A DNA stretch of 50,210 nucleotides from Herbaspirillum sp. YR522 (GCF_000282575.1 NZ_AKJA01000034.1:1-50210); one strand, 5' to 3'. Positions 36,288 to 46,569 are shown, counted from the stretch's first letter. Made by a program: numbers and translations. Notes: generated by a model from the letters alone, not told the origin.

Positions 36288-37265
36288 TTACTTTTCCAGG
36301 CCGGCTGGCGGCCAGTTTTCCAGCTTCATGCCCAAGGTCAGGCCGCGCGATGCCAGCACTTCCTTGATTTCGTTCAACGACTTGCGACCCAGGTTCGGGG
36401 TCTTCAGCAGTTCGTTCTCGCTGCGTTGGATCAGGTCGCCGATGTAGTAGATGTTTTCGGCCTTGAGGCAGTTTGCCGAACGCACTGTCAGTTCCAGGTC
36501 GTCGACCGGACGCAGCAGGATAGGATCGACCTGCGGCGCACGCGATGGCGCTTCGGCAGTCGCTTCGGTACCTTCCAGTGCGGCGAACACGTTGAGCTGG
36601 TCGACCAGCACGCGCGCCGATTGGCGAATCGCTTCTTCCGGGGTGATGACGCCGTTGGTCTCGATGTTGATGACCAGCTTGTCCAGGTCGGTACGCTGTT
36701 CCACACGCGCCGATTCGACCGCGTAGGAAACACGACGCACTGGCGAGAACGATGCATCCAGGATGATGCGACCGATGGTCTTGTTGGTGTCTTCGGACAG
36801 GCGACGCACGTTACCCGGCACGTAGCCACGGCCCTTCTCGACCTTGATCTGCATGTCCAGCTTGCCACCGGCAGTCAGGTTGGCGATCACGTGATCGGGA
36901 TTGATCAGCTCGACATCGTGCGGCAGGTCGATGTCCGACGCCAGCACCACGCCTTCGCCTTCCTTCTTCAAGGTCAGGGTGACTTCGTCGCGGTTGTGCA
37001 GCTTGAAGACAACGCCCTTCAGGTTCAACAGGATGTCAACCACGTCTTCCTGAACGCCGTCCAGCGACGAGTACTCGTGCACGACACCGGCGATGGTCAC
37101 TTCGGTCGGAGCATAGCCGGTCATGGTCGAGAGCAGGACGCGGCGCAGCGCGTTGCCCAGGGTGTGGCCATAGCCACGCTCGAACGGCTCCATGACGACC
37201 TTGGCATGGCCAGGGGCGAGTGCTTCGACTTCGATGATACGGGGCTTCAACAAACTGTTTTGCAT
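36288..37265 (-). CDS. rpoA: RNA polymerase alpha subunit
   Basis: 325 residues. The N-terminal assembly domain holds [22 protein letters not shown] sequence (here [17 protein letters not shown]) and the C-terminal domain holds [13 protein letters not shown], which binds UP elements and activators. AAGGACA precedes the ATG. It follows rpsD by 107 bp, a gap that contains a hairpin with a short U-tract, so its level may be set separately from the ribosomal proteins before it. Confidence 0.98.
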   Translation of the reverse strand: MQNSLLKPRIIEVEALAPGHAKVVMEPFERGYGHTLGNALRRVLLSTMTGYAPTEVTIAGVVHEYSSLDGVQEDVVDILLNLKGVVFKLHNRDEVTLTLKKEGEGVVLASDIDLPHDVELINPDHVIANLTAGGKLDMQIKVEKGRGYVPGNVRRLSEDTNKTIGRIILDASFSPVRRVSYAVESARVEQRTDLDKLVINIETNGVITPEEAIRQSARVLVDQLNVFAALEGTEATAEAPSRAPQVDPILLRPVDDLELTVRSANCLKAENIYYIGDLIQRSENELLKTPNLGRKSLNEIKEVLASRGLTLGMKLENWPPAGLEK

Positions 37266-37327
37266 GAAATGTCCTTTTCAATACCCTCGGCTCGTTACGC
37301 CGATAAGGCTGATGGCATATCGGAAAA

Positions 37328-37348
37328 TGCCCACCGTAAGGGTGGGCA
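37328..37348 (-). terminator. Hairpin between rpsD and rpoA
   Basis: TGCCCACC (37328-37335) pairs with GGTGGGCA (37341-37348), loop of five, followed on the minus strand by AUUUUCC. The U-tract is short, so partial termination or attenuation is likely rather than full stop. Confidence 0.55.
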
Positions 37349-37372
37349 CAGGGATACTACGTGCTACCGGAA

Positions 37373-37996
37373 TTAACGCGAATACAATTCGACGATCAGC
37401 GATTCGTTGACGTCGTTGGCGATTTCGCTGCGGTCAGGCGACGACTTGAAGGTAGCTTCCAGCTTCTTCGAGTCAACCGACACCCACGATGGGTAGCCGG
37501 ATTGCTCTGCCAGCGACAGGGCTTCAGCGATACGCACTTGCTTCTTGGCCTTTTCGCGGATGGCCACGACGTCACCAGCCTTGACCGAGTACGAAGCGAT
37601 GTTGACGACCTTGCCGTTCACGGTCAGGGCCTTGTGCGACACCAGCTGGCGTGCTTCGGCGCGGGTCGAACCGAAACCCATGCGATAGACGACGTTGTCC
37701 AGGCGCGATTCCAGCAGCTTCAACAGGTTTTCACCGGTGTTGCCCTTGCGACGATCGGCTTCGGCGAAGTAGCGGCGGAACTGACGCTCGAGAACGCCGT
37801 ACATGCGCTTGACCTTTTGCTTTTCACGCAATTGGTTGCCGTAGTCGGAGGTGCGGGCACCCGAAGTGCGACCATGTTGACCTGGCTTGGAATCCAGCTT
37901 GCACTTGGAGTCCAGCGAGCGGCGTGCGCTCTTGAGGAACAGGTCGGTGCCTTCGCGGCGGGAGAGCTTTGCTTTTGGTCCGATATAACGTGCCAC
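37373..37996 (-). CDS. rpsD: 30S ribosomal protein S4
   Basis: 207 residues from a GTG at 37996 ([16 protein letters not shown]), with AAGGAAAT upstream; no in-frame ATG is nearby. The S4 RNA-binding domain lies in the second half. S4 is a primary 16S rRNA binder and, in E. coli, the translational repressor of the alpha operon. Here it is set apart by 173 bp before it and 107 bp after it, each with a terminator-like hairpin, and uses the weaker start codon. Confidence 0.97.
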   Translation of the reverse strand: MARYIGPKAKLSRREGTDLFLKSARRSLDSKCKLDSKPGQHGRTSGARTSDYGNQLREKQKVKRMYGVLERQFRRYFAEADRRKGNTGENLLKLLESRLDNVVYRMGFGSTRAEARQLVSHKALTVNGKVVNIASYSVKAGDVVAIREKAKKQVRIAEALSLAEQSGYPSWVSVDSKKLEATFKSSPDRSEIANDVNESLIVELYSR

Positions 37997-38080
37997 AGTA
38001 TTTCCTTTGATAAATGACGTCCCGAATTGCCGGACGCTAGTCTGACCTGCTTGAAATCAGACAGTGGGCTTAAGAACAAA

Positions 38081-38103
38081 ACCCGCCAAGGTCGTTGGCG
38101 GGT
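38081..38103 (-). terminator. Terminator-like hairpin between rpsK and rpsD
   Basis: ACCCGCCAA (38081-38089) pairs with TTGGCGGGT (38095-38103), loop of five. Minus-strand RNA continues UUUGUUCUU, a fair U-tract. It lies about 67 bp past the rpsK stop and 85 bp before rpsD. A second, looser stem GCCGG/CCGGC lies just upstream. Attenuation of rpsD and rpoA is possible. Confidence 0.6.
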
Positions 38104-38169
38104 GGAATCCGTTGCTTTCGCCGGGGCTTTTCAGCCTGAATCCGGCAAAGCGCAAGATTATACTACAAC

Positions 38170-38574
38170 TTAGATACGACGACGCTTCGGCGGACGGCAG
38201 CCGTTGTGCGGTACCGGAGTCACGTCCTGGATCAAGGTGATCTTGATACCCAGGTTGTTCAACGCACGCACGGAGGATTCACGGCCTGGGCCTGGGCCCT
38301 TGATGCGCACTTCCAGGTTCTTGATGCCGCATTCGACCGCAACCTTGCCTGCGGTTTCAGCCGCGACCTGGGCTGCGAACGGAGTCGACTTGCGCGAACC
38401 CTTGAAGCCAGCACCGCCAGCGGTCGCCCACGACAGGGTGTTGCCCTGGCGATCGGTGATCGTGATGATGGTGTTGTTGAACGAAGCGTGAACGAACGCG
38501 ATACCTTCGGCGACGTTCTTCTTGACTTTCTTACGCACACGCGATGCTGCTGCGTTATTGGGGCTTTTTGCCAT
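38170..38574 (-). CDS. rpsK: 30S ribosomal protein S11
   Basis: 134 residues. The core [22 protein letters not shown] and the C-terminal [13 protein letters not shown] are typical of S11. AAGGAAAT precedes the ATG. It is a platform protein of the small subunit near the mRNA exit. It lies 51 bp after rpsM. Confidence 0.97.
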   Translation of the reverse strand: MAKSPNNAAASRVRKKVKKNVAEGIAFVHASFNNTIITITDRQGNTLSWATAGGAGFKGSRKSTPFAAQVAAETAGKVAVECGIKNLEVRIKGPGPGRESSVRALNNLGIKITLIQDVTPVPHNGCRPPKRRRI

Positions 38575-38625
38575 AATGATTTCCTTGAATCCGACCAGTG
38601 ACTAGCGACAACGCGCCTGCCGGGA

Positions 38626-38991
38626 TTATTTCTTCAACGATTGAGCGGCCTTGCGCGGACCCTTGCGAGTACGAGCGTTGGTGCGAGTACGTTGGCCGCG
38701 CACTGGCAGACCGCGACGGTGACGCAGACCACGATAGCAACCCAGATCCATCAGACGCTTGATGTTCATGGACAGCTCGCGGCGCAGATCGCCTTCGACC
38801 ACGAACTTGGCGATCTCGTCACGCAGCTTTTCGAGTTCGTTGTCGTCCAGGTCCTTGACCTTCTTGTTGGTCGGGACGCCGGTCGCAACACAGATATCCT
38901 CTGCGCGCGGACGGCCGATACCGTAGATGGCGGTCAAGCCGATGACGGTGTGCTGATGGTTGGGGATGTTAACCCCTGCAATACGTGCCAT
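38626..38991 (-). CDS. rpsM: 30S ribosomal protein S13
   Basis: 121 residues beginning [14 protein letters not shown], with the [16 protein letters not shown] motif and a basic C-terminal tail that reaches the P site. GAGGAA precedes the ATG. In E. coli the S4 repressor acts on the leader of this gene; here it follows rpmJ by 28 bp, so a long leader is not available. Confidence 0.97.
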   Translation of the reverse strand: MARIAGVNIPNHQHTVIGLTAIYGIGRPRAEDICVATGVPTNKKVKDLDDNELEKLRDEIAKFVVEGDLRRELSMNIKRLMDLGCYRGLRHRRGLPVRGQRTRTNARTRKGPRKAAQSLKK

Positions 38992-39019
38992 TCGTTATTC
39001 CTCGATCAATAACGTTAAG

Positions 39020-39133
39020 TTAACCTTGGCGCTGCTTGTGACGGGGTTCGGTGCAGATCACACGAACGACGCCATTGCGCTTGATGATTTTGCAGTTGCG
39101 GCAGATCCGCTTGACTGATGCGAGCACTTTCAT
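39020..39133 (-). CDS. rpmJ: 50S ribosomal protein L36, zinc-ribbon form
   Basis: 37 residues translated directly from the sequence: it starts [14 protein letters not shown] and ends PRHKQRQG. Zinc ligands Cys11, Cys14, Cys27 and His32 are all present, so this is the zinc-binding form. A GAGGG site lies upstream of the ATG at 39133. It stands between secY and rpsM where Burkholderia-type clusters also hold infA; no infA is present in the 96-bp gap to secY. Confidence 0.95.
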   Translation of the reverse strand: MKVLASVKRICRNCKIIKRNGVVRVICTEPRHKQRQG

Positions 39134-39183
39134 TGTGGCCCTCTTTCTTTCAATACTAGGTTCGATTCACTGTTACTTGGCAC

Positions 39184-39200
39184 GGAACACTAAGCGTTCC
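39184..39200 (-). repeat. Short hairpin in the secY-rpmJ gap
   Basis: GGAACAC and GCGTTCC face each other around TAA; on the minus strand all seven positions pair (one G-U). The same 96-bp gap holds GCGTTCCC twice. No U-tract follows. This is the place where infA would be expected. Confidence 0.4.
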
Positions 39201-39229
39201 CTGTCGCGTTCCCCCGGGTGACCCACCGC

Positions 39230-40561
39230 TTAACGCGGTGTCATGCCACCCTTGAAATTCGCCTTGCGGAGTAACGATTCATATTGCTGCGACATTACGT
39301 AGTTCTGCACTTGGGCCATGAAGTCCATCGTCACGACCACAATGATCAGCAGCGAGGTGCCACCAAAATAGAACGGTACCTTCCAGCGGGCAATCAGGAA
39401 CTCGGGCAACAGACAGACCAGGGTGATATAAACCGCACCGGCCAATGTAAGACGCATCAAGATCTTGTCGATATAACGCGCCGTCTGGTCGCCCGGTCGA
39501 ATACCCGGGACAAACGCACCACTCTTCTTCAGGTTATCCGCCGTTTCCTTGCTGTTGAACACCAGCGCAGTATAGAAAAAGCAGAAGAACACGATTGCAA
39601 CTGCATACAGCAAGGCATGGATAGGTTCACCCGGTGCCATCGACGCTGCCAGATCCTTCAGGAAACGAATGAAGGGATTCGAGCTGTCGCCAGACGTAAA
39701 CCAGCTGGTAATGGTCGCTGGAAACAAGATGATCGACGAAGCGAAGATCGGCGGGATCACGCCAGCCATGTTCAGCTTCAGTGGCAAGTGACTGCTTTGA
39801 CCACCGTAGATCTTGTTACCGACCTGACGCTTGGCATAGTTCACCAGGATCTTGCGCTGGCCGCGTTCGATGAACACCACCAGGAACGTCACCAACGCCA
39901 CGATCACGCAGATCAGAATTGCCGACAGCGCATTCATCGAACCAGTACGAACCAGCTCGAACAAACCACCCAGAGCATTCGGCAAACCTGCAGCGATACC
40001 GGCGAAGATGATGATCGAGATACCGTTGCCCAGACCACGCTCGGTGATCTGCTCACCCAGCCACATCAGGAACATCGTACCGGTCACCAAGGTCACTACC
40101 GTCGTCATGCGAAACGCCAGACCCGGATCCAGCACCAGACCAGCTTGCGACTCGAGTGCCACCGCAATGCCCAAGGCCTGGAACGTTGCCAGCACCAGGG
40201 TGCCGTAACGCGTGTACTGGGTAATCTTGCGACGCCCGGATTCTCCTTCTTTCTTCAGCGCTTCCAGCTGCGGCGAAACCACCGACAGCAATTGCATGAT
40301 GATCGACGCCGAGATGTACGGCATGATCCCCAGTGCGAAGATCGTGAAACGCGACAGTGCACCACCCGAGAACATGTTGAACATGCCCAGGATGCCGCCC
40401 TGGTTCTGCTTGAACAATTGCGCCAATTGCGTCGGATCGATACCCGGAACCGGGATATGTGCACCAATGCGATAGACGATCAACGCCCCCAGCAGGAACC
40501 ACAGGCGACTCCAAGGGAAACCCTTGGCAGCGCCTTTCGCTAATTGAGGAGTAGTTGCCAA
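39230..40561 (-). CDS. secY: Protein translocase subunit SecY
   Basis: 443 residues from a TTG at 40561, with GGAG seven bases upstream; the only other in-frame starts fall inside the first membrane helix or later. Ten transmembrane segments are visible, with GANIPVPGI-like [10 protein letters not shown] after helix 1. It is the inner-membrane channel that works with SecE, SecG and SecA; the chaperone gene secB is elsewhere in this window. It follows rplO by 19 bp. Confidence 0.97.
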   Translation of the reverse strand: MATTPQLAKGAAKGFPWSRLWFLLGALIVYRIGAHIPVPGIDPTQLAQLFKQNQGGILGMFNMFSGGALSRFTIFALGIMPYISASIIMQLLSVVSPQLEALKKEGESGRRKITQYTRYGTLVLATFQALGIAVALESQAGLVLDPGLAFRMTTVVTLVTGTMFLMWLGEQITERGLGNGISIIIFAGIAAGLPNALGGLFELVRTGSMNALSAILICVIVALVTFLVVFIERGQRKILVNYAKRQVGNKIYGGQSSHLPLKLNMAGVIPPIFASSIILFPATITSWFTSGDSSNPFIRFLKDLAASMAPGEPIHALLYAVAIVFFCFFYTALVFNSKETADNLKKSGAFVPGIRPGDQTARYIDKILMRLTLAGAVYITLVCLLPEFLIARWKVPFYFGGTSLLIIVVVTMDFMAQVQNYVMSQQYESLLRKANFKGGMTPR

Positions 40562-40580
40562 TTATTGCTCCGGGTCCGGA

Positions 40581-41015
40581 TCACTCAGCGATGGAACCGC
40601 CAGCGGCTTCGATAGCAGCCTTGGCACCCTTGGTCGCGATCAGTCCCTTGACGGTCACTTTCTTGGTCAATTCGCCGGCCTTGATGATGCGCACGACACG
40701 AGCCAGTTCCGACACCAGGCCGGCCTGCTTCAATGCCAATACATCGATCTCTGCCACTGGCAGCTTTTCCAGATCGGACAGACGAACTTCAGCCTTGTAC
40801 GGCGTAGCCAGCGACTTGAAACCGCGCTTTGGCAGACGACGTTGCAGAGGCATCTGACCGCCTTCGAAACCGACCTTGTGGAAACCGCCCGAACGCGACT
40901 TCTGACCCTTGTGACCACGGCCGGAGGTCTTACCCAGACCCGAACCGATGCCACGACCGACGCGACGCTTGTAGTGCTTTGCGCCTTCTGCGGGTTGGAT
41001 TGTGTTTAATTCCAT
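40581..41015 (-). CDS. rplO: 50S ribosomal protein L15
   Basis: 144 residues from ATG at 41015 ([11 protein letters not shown]). The Gly/Lys/Arg-rich N-terminal half, [21 protein letters not shown] split over the tail, threads into 23S rRNA. It lies 26 bp after rpmD and 19 bp before secY in the normal spc order. Confidence 0.97.
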   Translation of the reverse strand: MELNTIQPAEGAKHYKRRVGRGIGSGLGKTSGRGHKGQKSRSGGFHKVGFEGGQMPLQRRLPKRGFKSLATPYKAEVRLSDLEKLPVAEIDVLALKQAGLVSELARVVRIIKAGELTKKVTVKGLIATKGAKAAIEAAGGSIAE

Positions 41016-41041
41016 GATTTGCTCCGTTCGCAAGCTGACGC

Positions 41042-41221
41042 TTACGAAACAACCTTCACAAGATAGGACACTTTGTTGATCATGCCGCGCACCGACGGGG
41101 TATCTTCCAGGACCGACACCGAGTTGACGCGACGCAGACCCAGACCGCGCACGGTAGCGCGGTGGTCCTGACGAGTACCGATCAGACCCTTGACCAGCTG
41201 AACTTTGATTGTGTTCGACAT
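41042..41221 (-). CDS. rpmD: 50S ribosomal protein L30
   Basis: 59 residues from ATG at 41221; upstream in-frame codons belong to the end of rpsE. It has the short L30 fold with VQLVKGLIG and the GLGLRRVN segment. It starts 10 bp after the rpsE stop. Confidence 0.96.
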   Translation of the reverse strand: MSNTIKVQLVKGLIGTRQDHRATVRGLGLRRVNSVSVLEDTPSVRGMINKVSYLVKVVS

Positions 41222-41231
41222 CTGATTCACC

Positions 41232-41750
41232 TTAGCCCAGGATATCTTCGACCGACTTGCCGCGCTTGGCAGCAACTTCAGCCGGAGTGTTCATCTTCGA
41301 CAGACCGTCGAGGGTGGCACGTACCATGTTGTAGGGGTTGGTCGAACCAGTCGACTTTGCCACCACGTTGGTCACGCCCATCACTTCGAAGATCGCGCGC
41401 ATCGGACCGCCGGCGATAACGCCAGTACCGTCCTTGGCTGGCGACATCAACACCGACGAGGCGCCGTGCTTGCCGTGCACCGTGTGGTGCAGGGTGCCAT
41501 TCTTGAGCGTGACCTTGATCATCTTGCGACGGGCTTCTTCCATCGCCTTCTGAACGGCCACTGGCACTTCCTTCGACTTGCCCTTGCCCATGCCGATGCG
41601 GCCATCGCCGTCACCAACCACTGCCAGCGCAGCGAAACCCATGATACGGCCGCCCTTCACCACCTTGGTGACGCGATTGACCGCGATCATCTTTTCGCGC
41701 ATGCCGTCATCAGGCTTGTCGCTTTGCTGTTTCGATTGCATTTTTGCCAT
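41232..41750 (-). CDS. rpsE: 30S ribosomal protein S5
   Basis: 172 residues. The double-stranded RNA-binding domain has [19 protein letters not shown], and the C-terminal half has [17 protein letters not shown]5 takes part in decoding accuracy and mRNA unwinding. It starts 12 bp after rplR. Confidence 0.97.
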   Translation of the reverse strand: MAKMQSKQQSDKPDDGMREKMIAVNRVTKVVKGGRIMGFAALAVVGDGDGRIGMGKGKSKEVPVAVQKAMEEARRKMIKVTLKNGTLHHTVHGKHGASSVLMSPAKDGTGVIAGGPMRAIFEVMGVTNVVAKSTGSTNPYNMVRATLDGLSKMNTPAEVAAKRGKSVEDILG

Positions 41751-41762
41751 GATGAATATCCC

Positions 41763-42125
41763 TTAGAACTTCAGGCCGGCTTCACGCGCAGCCTCAGCCA
41801 GCGCCTTGACGCGACCGTGATAACGGAAACCCGAGCGATCGAAAGCGACTTCGGTGACGCCAGCCTTCAGGGCCTTTTCGGCGACGCGCTTGCCGATCAG
41901 CGCAGCCGCAGCAGCGTTGCCGCCATTGCCCGACTGTGCTGCCAGCTCGGCGCGCACTTCGGCTTCCAGTGTCGAGGCCGAAGCCAGCACGTTGGAATCC
42001 GGACCGATGACGCTCGCGTAGATGTGCGTATTGGTGCGATGCACGGCCAGGCGATTGACCTTCAGTTCTGCGATCTTGGCGCGAGTCTGAGTCGCACGGC
42101 GCAGGCGAGATTGTTTCTTGTCCAT
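41763..42125 (-). CDS. rplR: 50S ribosomal protein L18
   Basis: 120 residues from ATG at 42125 ([15 protein letters not shown]); a TTG two codons earlier is less likely. It carries the L18 [13 protein letters not shown] motif that binds 5S rRNA with L5 and L25. It lies 12 bp after rplF. Confidence 0.97.
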   Translation of the reverse strand: MDKKQSRLRRATQTRAKIAELKVNRLAVHRTNTHIYASVIGPDSNVLASASTLEAEVRAELAAQSGNGGNAAAAALIGKRVAEKALKAGVTEVAFDRSGFRYHGRVKALAEAAREAGLKF

Positions 42126-42137
42126 CGTCAACCCCTA

Positions 42138-42671
42138 TTACTTCTTCTTGGTTTCTTTGAGCGTCACCACTTCGTCGCTGTAGCGCACGCCCTTGCCCTT
42201 ATAGGGTTCGGGTTCACGGTAAGCACGAATCTCAGCGGCGACCTGACCGACCACCTGACGATCGATACCCTTGATCAGGATTTCGGTCTGTGTCGGGGTC
42301 TCAACCTTGATACCAGCAGGCATCTGGTGCACGATCGGGTGCGAAAAGCCCAGCGACAGGTTCAGCTTGTCGCCTTGAGCTTGTGCACGGAAACCAACGC
42401 CAACCAATTGCAGCTTTCTTTCGAAGCCCTTGGTGACGCCGTTGACCATGTTGTTGACCAGGGCACGCAGGGTACCGGACATCGCATTCGCTTCGCGGCT
42501 GTCATCAGCCACTTCGAAGGTCAGCGAGCCATTGTTGTTTGCAACCTTGACCTTGCCGGTCAGGGCTTGCGTCAACGAGCCCAGCGGGCCCTTGACGGTG
42601 ATTGCTGTTGCCGAGATGGTCGCTTCCGCGCCGCTTGGCAGTGCAACAGGCATTTTACCTACACGAGACAT
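42138..42671 (-). CDS. rplF: 50S ribosomal protein L6
   Basis: 177 residues starting [14 protein letters not shown]. The conserved C-terminal [10 protein letters not shown] motif is present. L6 sits near the sarcin-ricin loop and helps factor binding. It lies 10 bp after rpsH. Confidence 0.97.
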   Translation of the reverse strand: MSRVGKMPVALPSGAEATISATAITVKGPLGSLTQALTGKVKVANNNGSLTFEVADDSREANAMSGTLRALVNNMVNGVTKGFERKLQLVGVGFRAQAQGDKLNLSLGFSHPIVHQMPAGIKVETPTQTEILIKGIDRQVVGQVAAEIRAYREPEPYKGKGVRYSDEVVTLKETKKK

Positions 42672-42681
42672 ATTGCACTCC

Positions 42682-43077
42682 TTAGGCCACGTAGCAAATC
42701 ACTTCGCCACCGACACCGGTTGCGCGTGCTTTGCGGTCAGTCATCACGCCGCGTGGAGTGGACACAATCGCCACACCCAGGCCATTCATGACGTTCGGAA
42801 TATCATCCTTGCCCTTGTAGATACGCAGGCCCGGACGGGACACGCGCTCGAGGCGTTCGATGACCGGACGACCGGCGTAATACTTCAAACCAATTTTCAA
42901 TTCAGCCTTGCCGCCAGCGTCGACAACAGCGAAATCCTCGATGTAACCCTCGTCCTTGAGGACGTTGGCAATTGCAACCTTCACTTTGGAAGAAGGCATG
43001 GCGACGGTAGTCTTTTTCACGCCTTGTGCATTGCGGATACGGGTCAGCATATCGGCGATAGGATCGCTCATACTCAT
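42682..43077 (-). CDS. rpsH: 30S ribosomal protein S8
   Basis: 131 residues from ATG at 43077 ([16 protein letters not shown]), preferred over the ATG two codons later because AGGAG lies eight bases before it. The C-terminal [13 protein letters not shown] motif is typical. S8 binds 16S rRNA early and in E. coli represses the spc operon. It lies 14 bp after rpsN. Confidence 0.97.
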   Translation of the reverse strand: MSMSDPIADMLTRIRNAQGVKKTTVAMPSSKVKVAIANVLKDEGYIEDFAVVDAGGKAELKIGLKYYAGRPVIERLERVSRPGLRIYKGKDDIPNVMNGLGVAIVSTPRGVMTDRKARATGVGGEVICYVA

Positions 43078-43091
43078 TGCTTGTTCTCCTA

Positions 43092-43397
43092 TTACCAGCT
43101 AGCTTTGGTCAAACCCGGGATCTCGCCACGCATGGCGATTTCACGGACCTTGATACGGCCCAATCCGAACTTGCGGAAGGTGCCACGGGGACGACCGGTC
43201 AGGGCGCAACGATTGCGTTGACGGGTCGGAGCCGAGTTACGCGGCAGCGCCTGCAACTTCAGGCGAGCTTCGTAACGCTCTTCTTCCGACTTCGATTGAT
43301 CGTTGATAACAGCCTTCAACTCAGCACGCTTGCCGGCATACTTCTTCACCAGGTCGGCGCGCTTCTGTTCGCGGTTAATCAGTGCCAGTTTTGCCAT
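43092..43397 (-). CDS. rpsN: 30S ribosomal protein S14, zinc-free long form
   Basis: 101 residues and no cysteine, so it is the long form that does not bind zinc. The C-terminal [17 protein letters not shown] segment is typical and contains the single residue position where short forms have their CxxC; here only one Cys remains in RNRCALTGR. It lies 7 bp after rplE. Confidence 0.95.
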   Translation of the reverse strand: MAKLALINREQKRADLVKKYAGKRAELKAVINDQSKSEEERYEARLKLQALPRNSAPTRQRNRCALTGRPRGTFRKFGLGRIKVREIAMRGEIPGLTKASW

Positions 43398-43404
43398 GGC
43401 ATCC

Positions 43405-43944
43405 TCAGTTTCTGAACGGGAATTTAAATGCGGCGAGGAGCGCTTTCGCTTCGTCGTCGGTCTTGGCAGTCGTGGTGATACTGATGTTCATACCACGCAG
43501 CGCATCGATCTTGTCGTACTCGATTTCGGGGAAAATGATCTGCTCTTTCACACCGATGTTGTAGTTGCCACGACCGTCGAATGCACGACCGGAAACGCCA
43601 CGGAAGTCACGAACGCGCGGCAGCGCGACAGTGATGAAGCGATCCAGGAATTCGTACATGCGGGCGCCACGCAGGGTCACCATGCAACCGATCGGGTAGC
43701 CTTCGCGGATCTTGAACCCGGCGATCGCCTTGCGCGCCTTGGTCACGACCGGCTTCTGGCCAGCGATCTTGGTCAGGTCGCCAACGGCGTGTTCGATGAT
43801 CTTCTTGTCCGCAACCGCTTCCGACAGACCCATGTTCAGGGTGATCTTCAGGATACGCGGGACTTCCATCACCGACTTGTACGAATACTTCGCGGTCAGG
43901 TCGGCAACGACCTTTTCTTTATAAAACTCTTGAAGACGTGCCAT
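43405..43944 (-). CDS. rplE: 50S ribosomal protein L5
   Basis: 179 residues. Characteristic stretches are [15 protein letters not shown], the [17 protein letters not shown] core and [10 protein letters not shown] near the end. It binds 5S rRNA and contacts P-site tRNA. It lies 5 bp after rplX. Confidence 0.97.
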   Translation of the reverse strand: MARLQEFYKEKVVADLTAKYSYKSVMEVPRILKITLNMGLSEAVADKKIIEHAVGDLTKIAGQKPVVTKARKAIAGFKIREGYPIGCMVTLRGARMYEFLDRFITVALPRVRDFRGVSGRAFDGRGNYNIGVKEQIIFPEIEYDKIDALRGMNISITTTAKTDDEAKALLAAFKFPFRN

Positions 43945-43949
43945 GATAA

Positions 43950-44264
43950 TTAAACCTTAACGACTTCGCCGCTGGACTTGTAAGCACGGACCTTCTTGCC
44001 GTCCACTTGCTTGTAAGCCACGCGATCTGCCTTGCCGGAAGCTGCGTTGAACAACGCAACATTCGACACGTGAATTGGCATCAGCTTATCGACGATGCCG
44101 CCAGTTGCACCTGTCATCGGATTAGGACGGGTCGCTTTCTTAGCAACGTTGACGCCTTCCACGATAACGTAGTCAGCGCTGACGCAAGCACTCACGACGC
44201 CGCGCTTGCCCTTGTCTTTGCCGGTCAACACGATGACTTCATCGTTTTTACGAATCTTTGCCAT
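43950..44264 (-). CDS. rplX: 50S ribosomal protein L24
   Basis: 104 residues from ATG at 44264 ([20 protein letters not shown], a KOW motif); a GTG two codons upstream is less likely. It is an assembly-initiator protein for the large subunit. It lies 9 bp after rplN. Confidence 0.97.
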   Translation of the reverse strand: MAKIRKNDEVIVLTGKDKGKRGVVSACVSADYVIVEGVNVAKKATRPNPMTGATGGIVDKLMPIHVSNVALFNAASGKADRVAYKQVDGKKVRAYKSSGEVVKV

Positions 44265-44273
44265 GACCACTCC

Positions 44274-44642
44274 TTACAGAACTTCAGGTGCCAGGGAAAC
44301 GATCTTCATGAAGCGCTCAGTGCGCAGCTCACGAGTCACCGGCCCAAAAATACGGGTACCGATCGGCTCGAGCTTGGCGTTCAGCAGCACTGCTGCATTG
44401 CCATCGAACTTGACCAGCGAACCATCTTGACGACGCACGCCCTTGGCGGTACGAACGACGACAGCGTTGTAAATCTCGCCCTTCTTGACGCGACCGCGTG
44501 GAGCGGCGCTCTTGACGGTGACCTTGATCACATCGCCAATGCCCGCATAGCGGCGCTTGGAACCACCCAAGACCTTGATGCACAGAACTTCGCGCGCACC
44601 GGTGTTGTCGGCCACTTCGAGCCGGCTTTCAGTTTGAATCAT
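44274..44642 (-). CDS. rplN: 50S ribosomal protein L14
   Basis: 122 residues starting [19 protein letters not shown], with the [11 protein letters not shown] motif. It is the first gene after a 191-bp gap from rpsQ, so it may open a separate transcription unit (the start of the classical spc operon). Confidence 0.97.
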   Translation of the reverse strand: MIQTESRLEVADNTGAREVLCIKVLGGSKRRYAGIGDVIKVTVKSAAPRGRVKKGEIYNAVVVRTAKGVRRQDGSLVKFDGNAAVLLNAKLEPIGTRIFGPVTRELRTERFMKIVSLAPEVL

Positions 44643-44833
44643 GATATTTTCTTTCCCAACTTAATCCGCGGGTCGCACGATGCGAAACTCGGTCAGTCTT
44701 GGTCCTGTTAGCAAGCGAACCTGCTAGTTAGGGGACGAATATAAAGCTACTTTTTTACTCACCTTGCAAGCGTGGCGCAGCAAGGACAGAGCTCGATATT
44801 ATGTCAGCATAATATCGAGCCCGCAAGAACTAC
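44643..44833 (-). promoter_or_regulatory. rpsQ-rplN spacer, likely spc promoter region
   Basis: 191 bp at the classical S10/spc operon boundary. It holds a perfect 13-bp inverted repeat (44791-44820) just after the rpsQ stop, and then AT-rich DNA. On the minus strand TTGCAA (44763-44768) is followed 18-20 bp later by TTTATATT, a possible promoter for rplN. Confidence 0.45.
44791..44820 (-). repeat. Perfect 13-bp hairpin after rpsQ
   Basis: GCTCGATATTATG (44791-44803) and CATAATATCGAGC (44808-44820) with a four-base loop. The stem is AT-rich in its upper half, unlike a normal terminator, and no U-tract follows at once. It is 13 bp past the rpsQ stop. Confidence 0.75.
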
Positions 44834-45106
44834 TTAAACGATTTGTGCTTCCTGTACAACGCGTGTCACTGTCCAGGCTTTGGTCTTGGAGACCGGACGG
44901 CCTTCCTGGATTTCAACGACGTCGCCTTCCTTGGCAGTGTTCGACTCGTCATGTGCGTGGTACTTCTTGGTACGCATGATGATCTTGCCGTACAGCGGGT
45001 GCTTGACGTGACGTTCGATCAAGACGGTAACTGTCTTGTCCATCTTGTCGGACACAACTTTGCCAATCAGCGTGCGCTTGAGCGCTTGTTTCACTTGATC
45101 GTTCAT
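44834..45106 (-). CDS. rpsQ: 30S ribosomal protein S17
   Basis: 90 residues, with the core [22 protein letters not shown] and [16 protein letters not shown]. It is a primary binder of 16S rRNA. Its ATG overlaps the rpmC stop by four bases, so translation is coupled. It closes the S10-type unit before the 191-bp spacer. Confidence 0.97.
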   Translation of the reverse strand: MNDQVKQALKRTLIGKVVSDKMDKTVTVLIERHVKHPLYGKIIMRTKKYHAHDESNTAKEGDVVEIQEGRPVSKTKAWTVTRVVQEAQIV

Positions 45107-45297
45107 TGTTGACCATCCTTCGAGTTGATCACAGTTTTCACACGCGCGATGTCGCGACGTACTTTCTTCAGCTGTGCGGTATTGTTCAGTTGCTGGGTTG
45201 CAATTTGCATACGCAGGCTGAACTGGGCCTTCAACAACTCGCCCAGTTCCTTGTCCAGCGCAGCCTTGTCCTTACCGCGGAGTTCCGATGCTTTCAT
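45103..45297 (-). CDS. rpmC: 50S ribosomal protein L29
   Basis: 64 residues starting [18 protein letters not shown], with the [19 protein letters not shown] helix pair. It sits at the polypeptide exit next to L23. It starts 13 bp after rplP and overlaps rpsQ by four bases. Confidence 0.97.
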   Translation of the reverse strand: MKASELRGKDKAALDKELGELLKAQFSLRMQIATQQLNNTAQLKKVRRDIARVKTVINSKDGQQ

Positions 45298-45310
45298 ATT
45301 CCGCTCCTAA

Positions 45311-45730
45311 TTATTGACCGACTTGACGAACAACAAAAGTCGTCGCCAGCGGCAATTTGGCAGCAGCCAAACGGAACGCCTCGCGCGCCAAAGTCTCGTC
45401 GACACCGTCCATCTCGTACAGTACCTTACCTGGCTGGATCTCAGCCACGTAGTACTCCGGATTACCCTTACCGTTACCCATACGCACTTCTGCAGGCTTC
45501 TGGGAGATCGGCTTGTCCGGGAAAACGCGGATCCAGATACGACCACCGCGCTTGATGTGACGGGTCATCGCACGACGTGCAGCTTCGATCTGACGTGCGG
45601 TCAGACGGCCACGGCCGACTGCCTTCAGACCAAAGTCGCCGAACGACACTGCTGTTCCGCGGGTGTGCGAAATACCAGTGTTACGACCCTTCTGTTCTTT
45701 ACGATATTTTCTACGTGCTGGTTGCAGCAT
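45311..45730 (-). CDS. rplP: 50S ribosomal protein L16
   Basis: 139 residues. Typical parts are [31 protein letters not shown] and [13 protein letters not shown]. It binds near the A-site tRNA elbow. It starts 2 bp after rpsC. Confidence 0.97.
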   Translation of the reverse strand: MLQPARRKYRKEQKGRNTGISHTRGTAVSFGDFGLKAVGRGRLTARQIEAARRAMTRHIKRGGRIWIRVFPDKPISQKPAEVRMGNGKGNPEYYVAEIQPGKVLYEMDGVDETLAREAFRLAAAKLPLATTFVVRQVGQ

Positions 45731-45732
45731 GA

Positions 45733-46560
45733 TTATTCTCCCGCTTTCTCAGCCGACACACCGGCATCGGCAGCTTGAGGACGACCACCCCCGCGCTTGG
45801 CGCCGGCGCCCGGGGCACCTGGAGCGCCAGTCTTCGAACGAGGACGTGCACCTGGCTTGCCGTCGTCACGACGTGGGCCGCGACGCTTCTTGTCGTCTTC
45901 AGGCTCGCCGACCAGAACCGGCGATTCGCCGTTTGCCAGGCGATCGCCCTTGTAGACCCACACCTTGATACCGATGATGCCGTAGGTGGTTTCCGCTTCC
46001 GAAGTACCGTAGTCGATATCGGCGCGCAGGGTGTGCAGAGGCACACGACCTTCACGGTACCATTCGGTACGTGCGATTTCGATACCGTTCAGACGGCCCG
46101 ACGACATGATCTTGATGCCCTGCGCGCCAAGGCGCATTGCATTTTGCATCGCGCGCTTCATGGCGCGACGGAACATGATGCGCTTTTCGAGCTGTTGAGC
46201 GATCGAATCGGCGATCAGCTGGGCATCGGCTTCCGGCTTGCGGATTTCTTCGATGTTGACGTGCACGGGCACGCCCATCAGCTTGGCCAGCGACGACTTC
46301 AGAACTTCGATGTCTTCGCCCTTCTTGCCTATCACAACACCTGGACGGGAGCTGTAAATGGTGATGCGTGCGTTCTTGGCTGGACGCTCGATGACGACGC
46401 GGCCAACGGAAGCGTTCTTCAGCTTCTTCTTCAGGAAAGCACGGACCTTCAAGTCTTCGTTGAGCATTTCGGCAAATGTTGCATTGCCTGCATACCAACG
46501 CGAGCCCCAGTTACGTGTAACCGCCAGACGGAAACCGGTTGGATGAATCTTCTGTCCCAT
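45733..46560 (-). CDS. rpsC: 30S ribosomal protein S3, with long C-terminal tail
   Basis: 275 residues against about 233 in E. coli. The KH domain has [14 protein letters not shown], and the conserved [17 protein letters not shown] follows. The extra 45-60 residues at the C-terminus are rich in Gly, Arg, Lys, Ala and Pro, as in other Burkholderiales. S3 has mRNA helicase activity at the entry channel. It starts 9 bp after rplV. Confidence 0.97.
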   Translation of the reverse strand: MGQKIHPTGFRLAVTRNWGSRWYAGNATFAEMLNEDLKVRAFLKKKLKNASVGRVVIERPAKNARITIYSSRPGVVIGKKGEDIEVLKSSLAKLMGVPVHVNIEEIRKPEADAQLIADSIAQQLEKRIMFRRAMKRAMQNAMRLGAQGIKIMSSGRLNGIEIARTEWYREGRVPLHTLRADIDYGTSEAETTYGIIGIKVWVYKGDRLANGESPVLVGEPEDDKKRRGPRRDDGKPGARPRSKTGAPGAPGAGAKRGGGRPQAADAGVSAEKAGE

Positions 46561-46569
46561 CGTGACTCC

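Noticed and set aside
36222-37376. 384-codon plus-strand frame opposite rpoA
   Set aside because: Antisense shadow of rpoA, without a ribosome binding site or recognisable domain.
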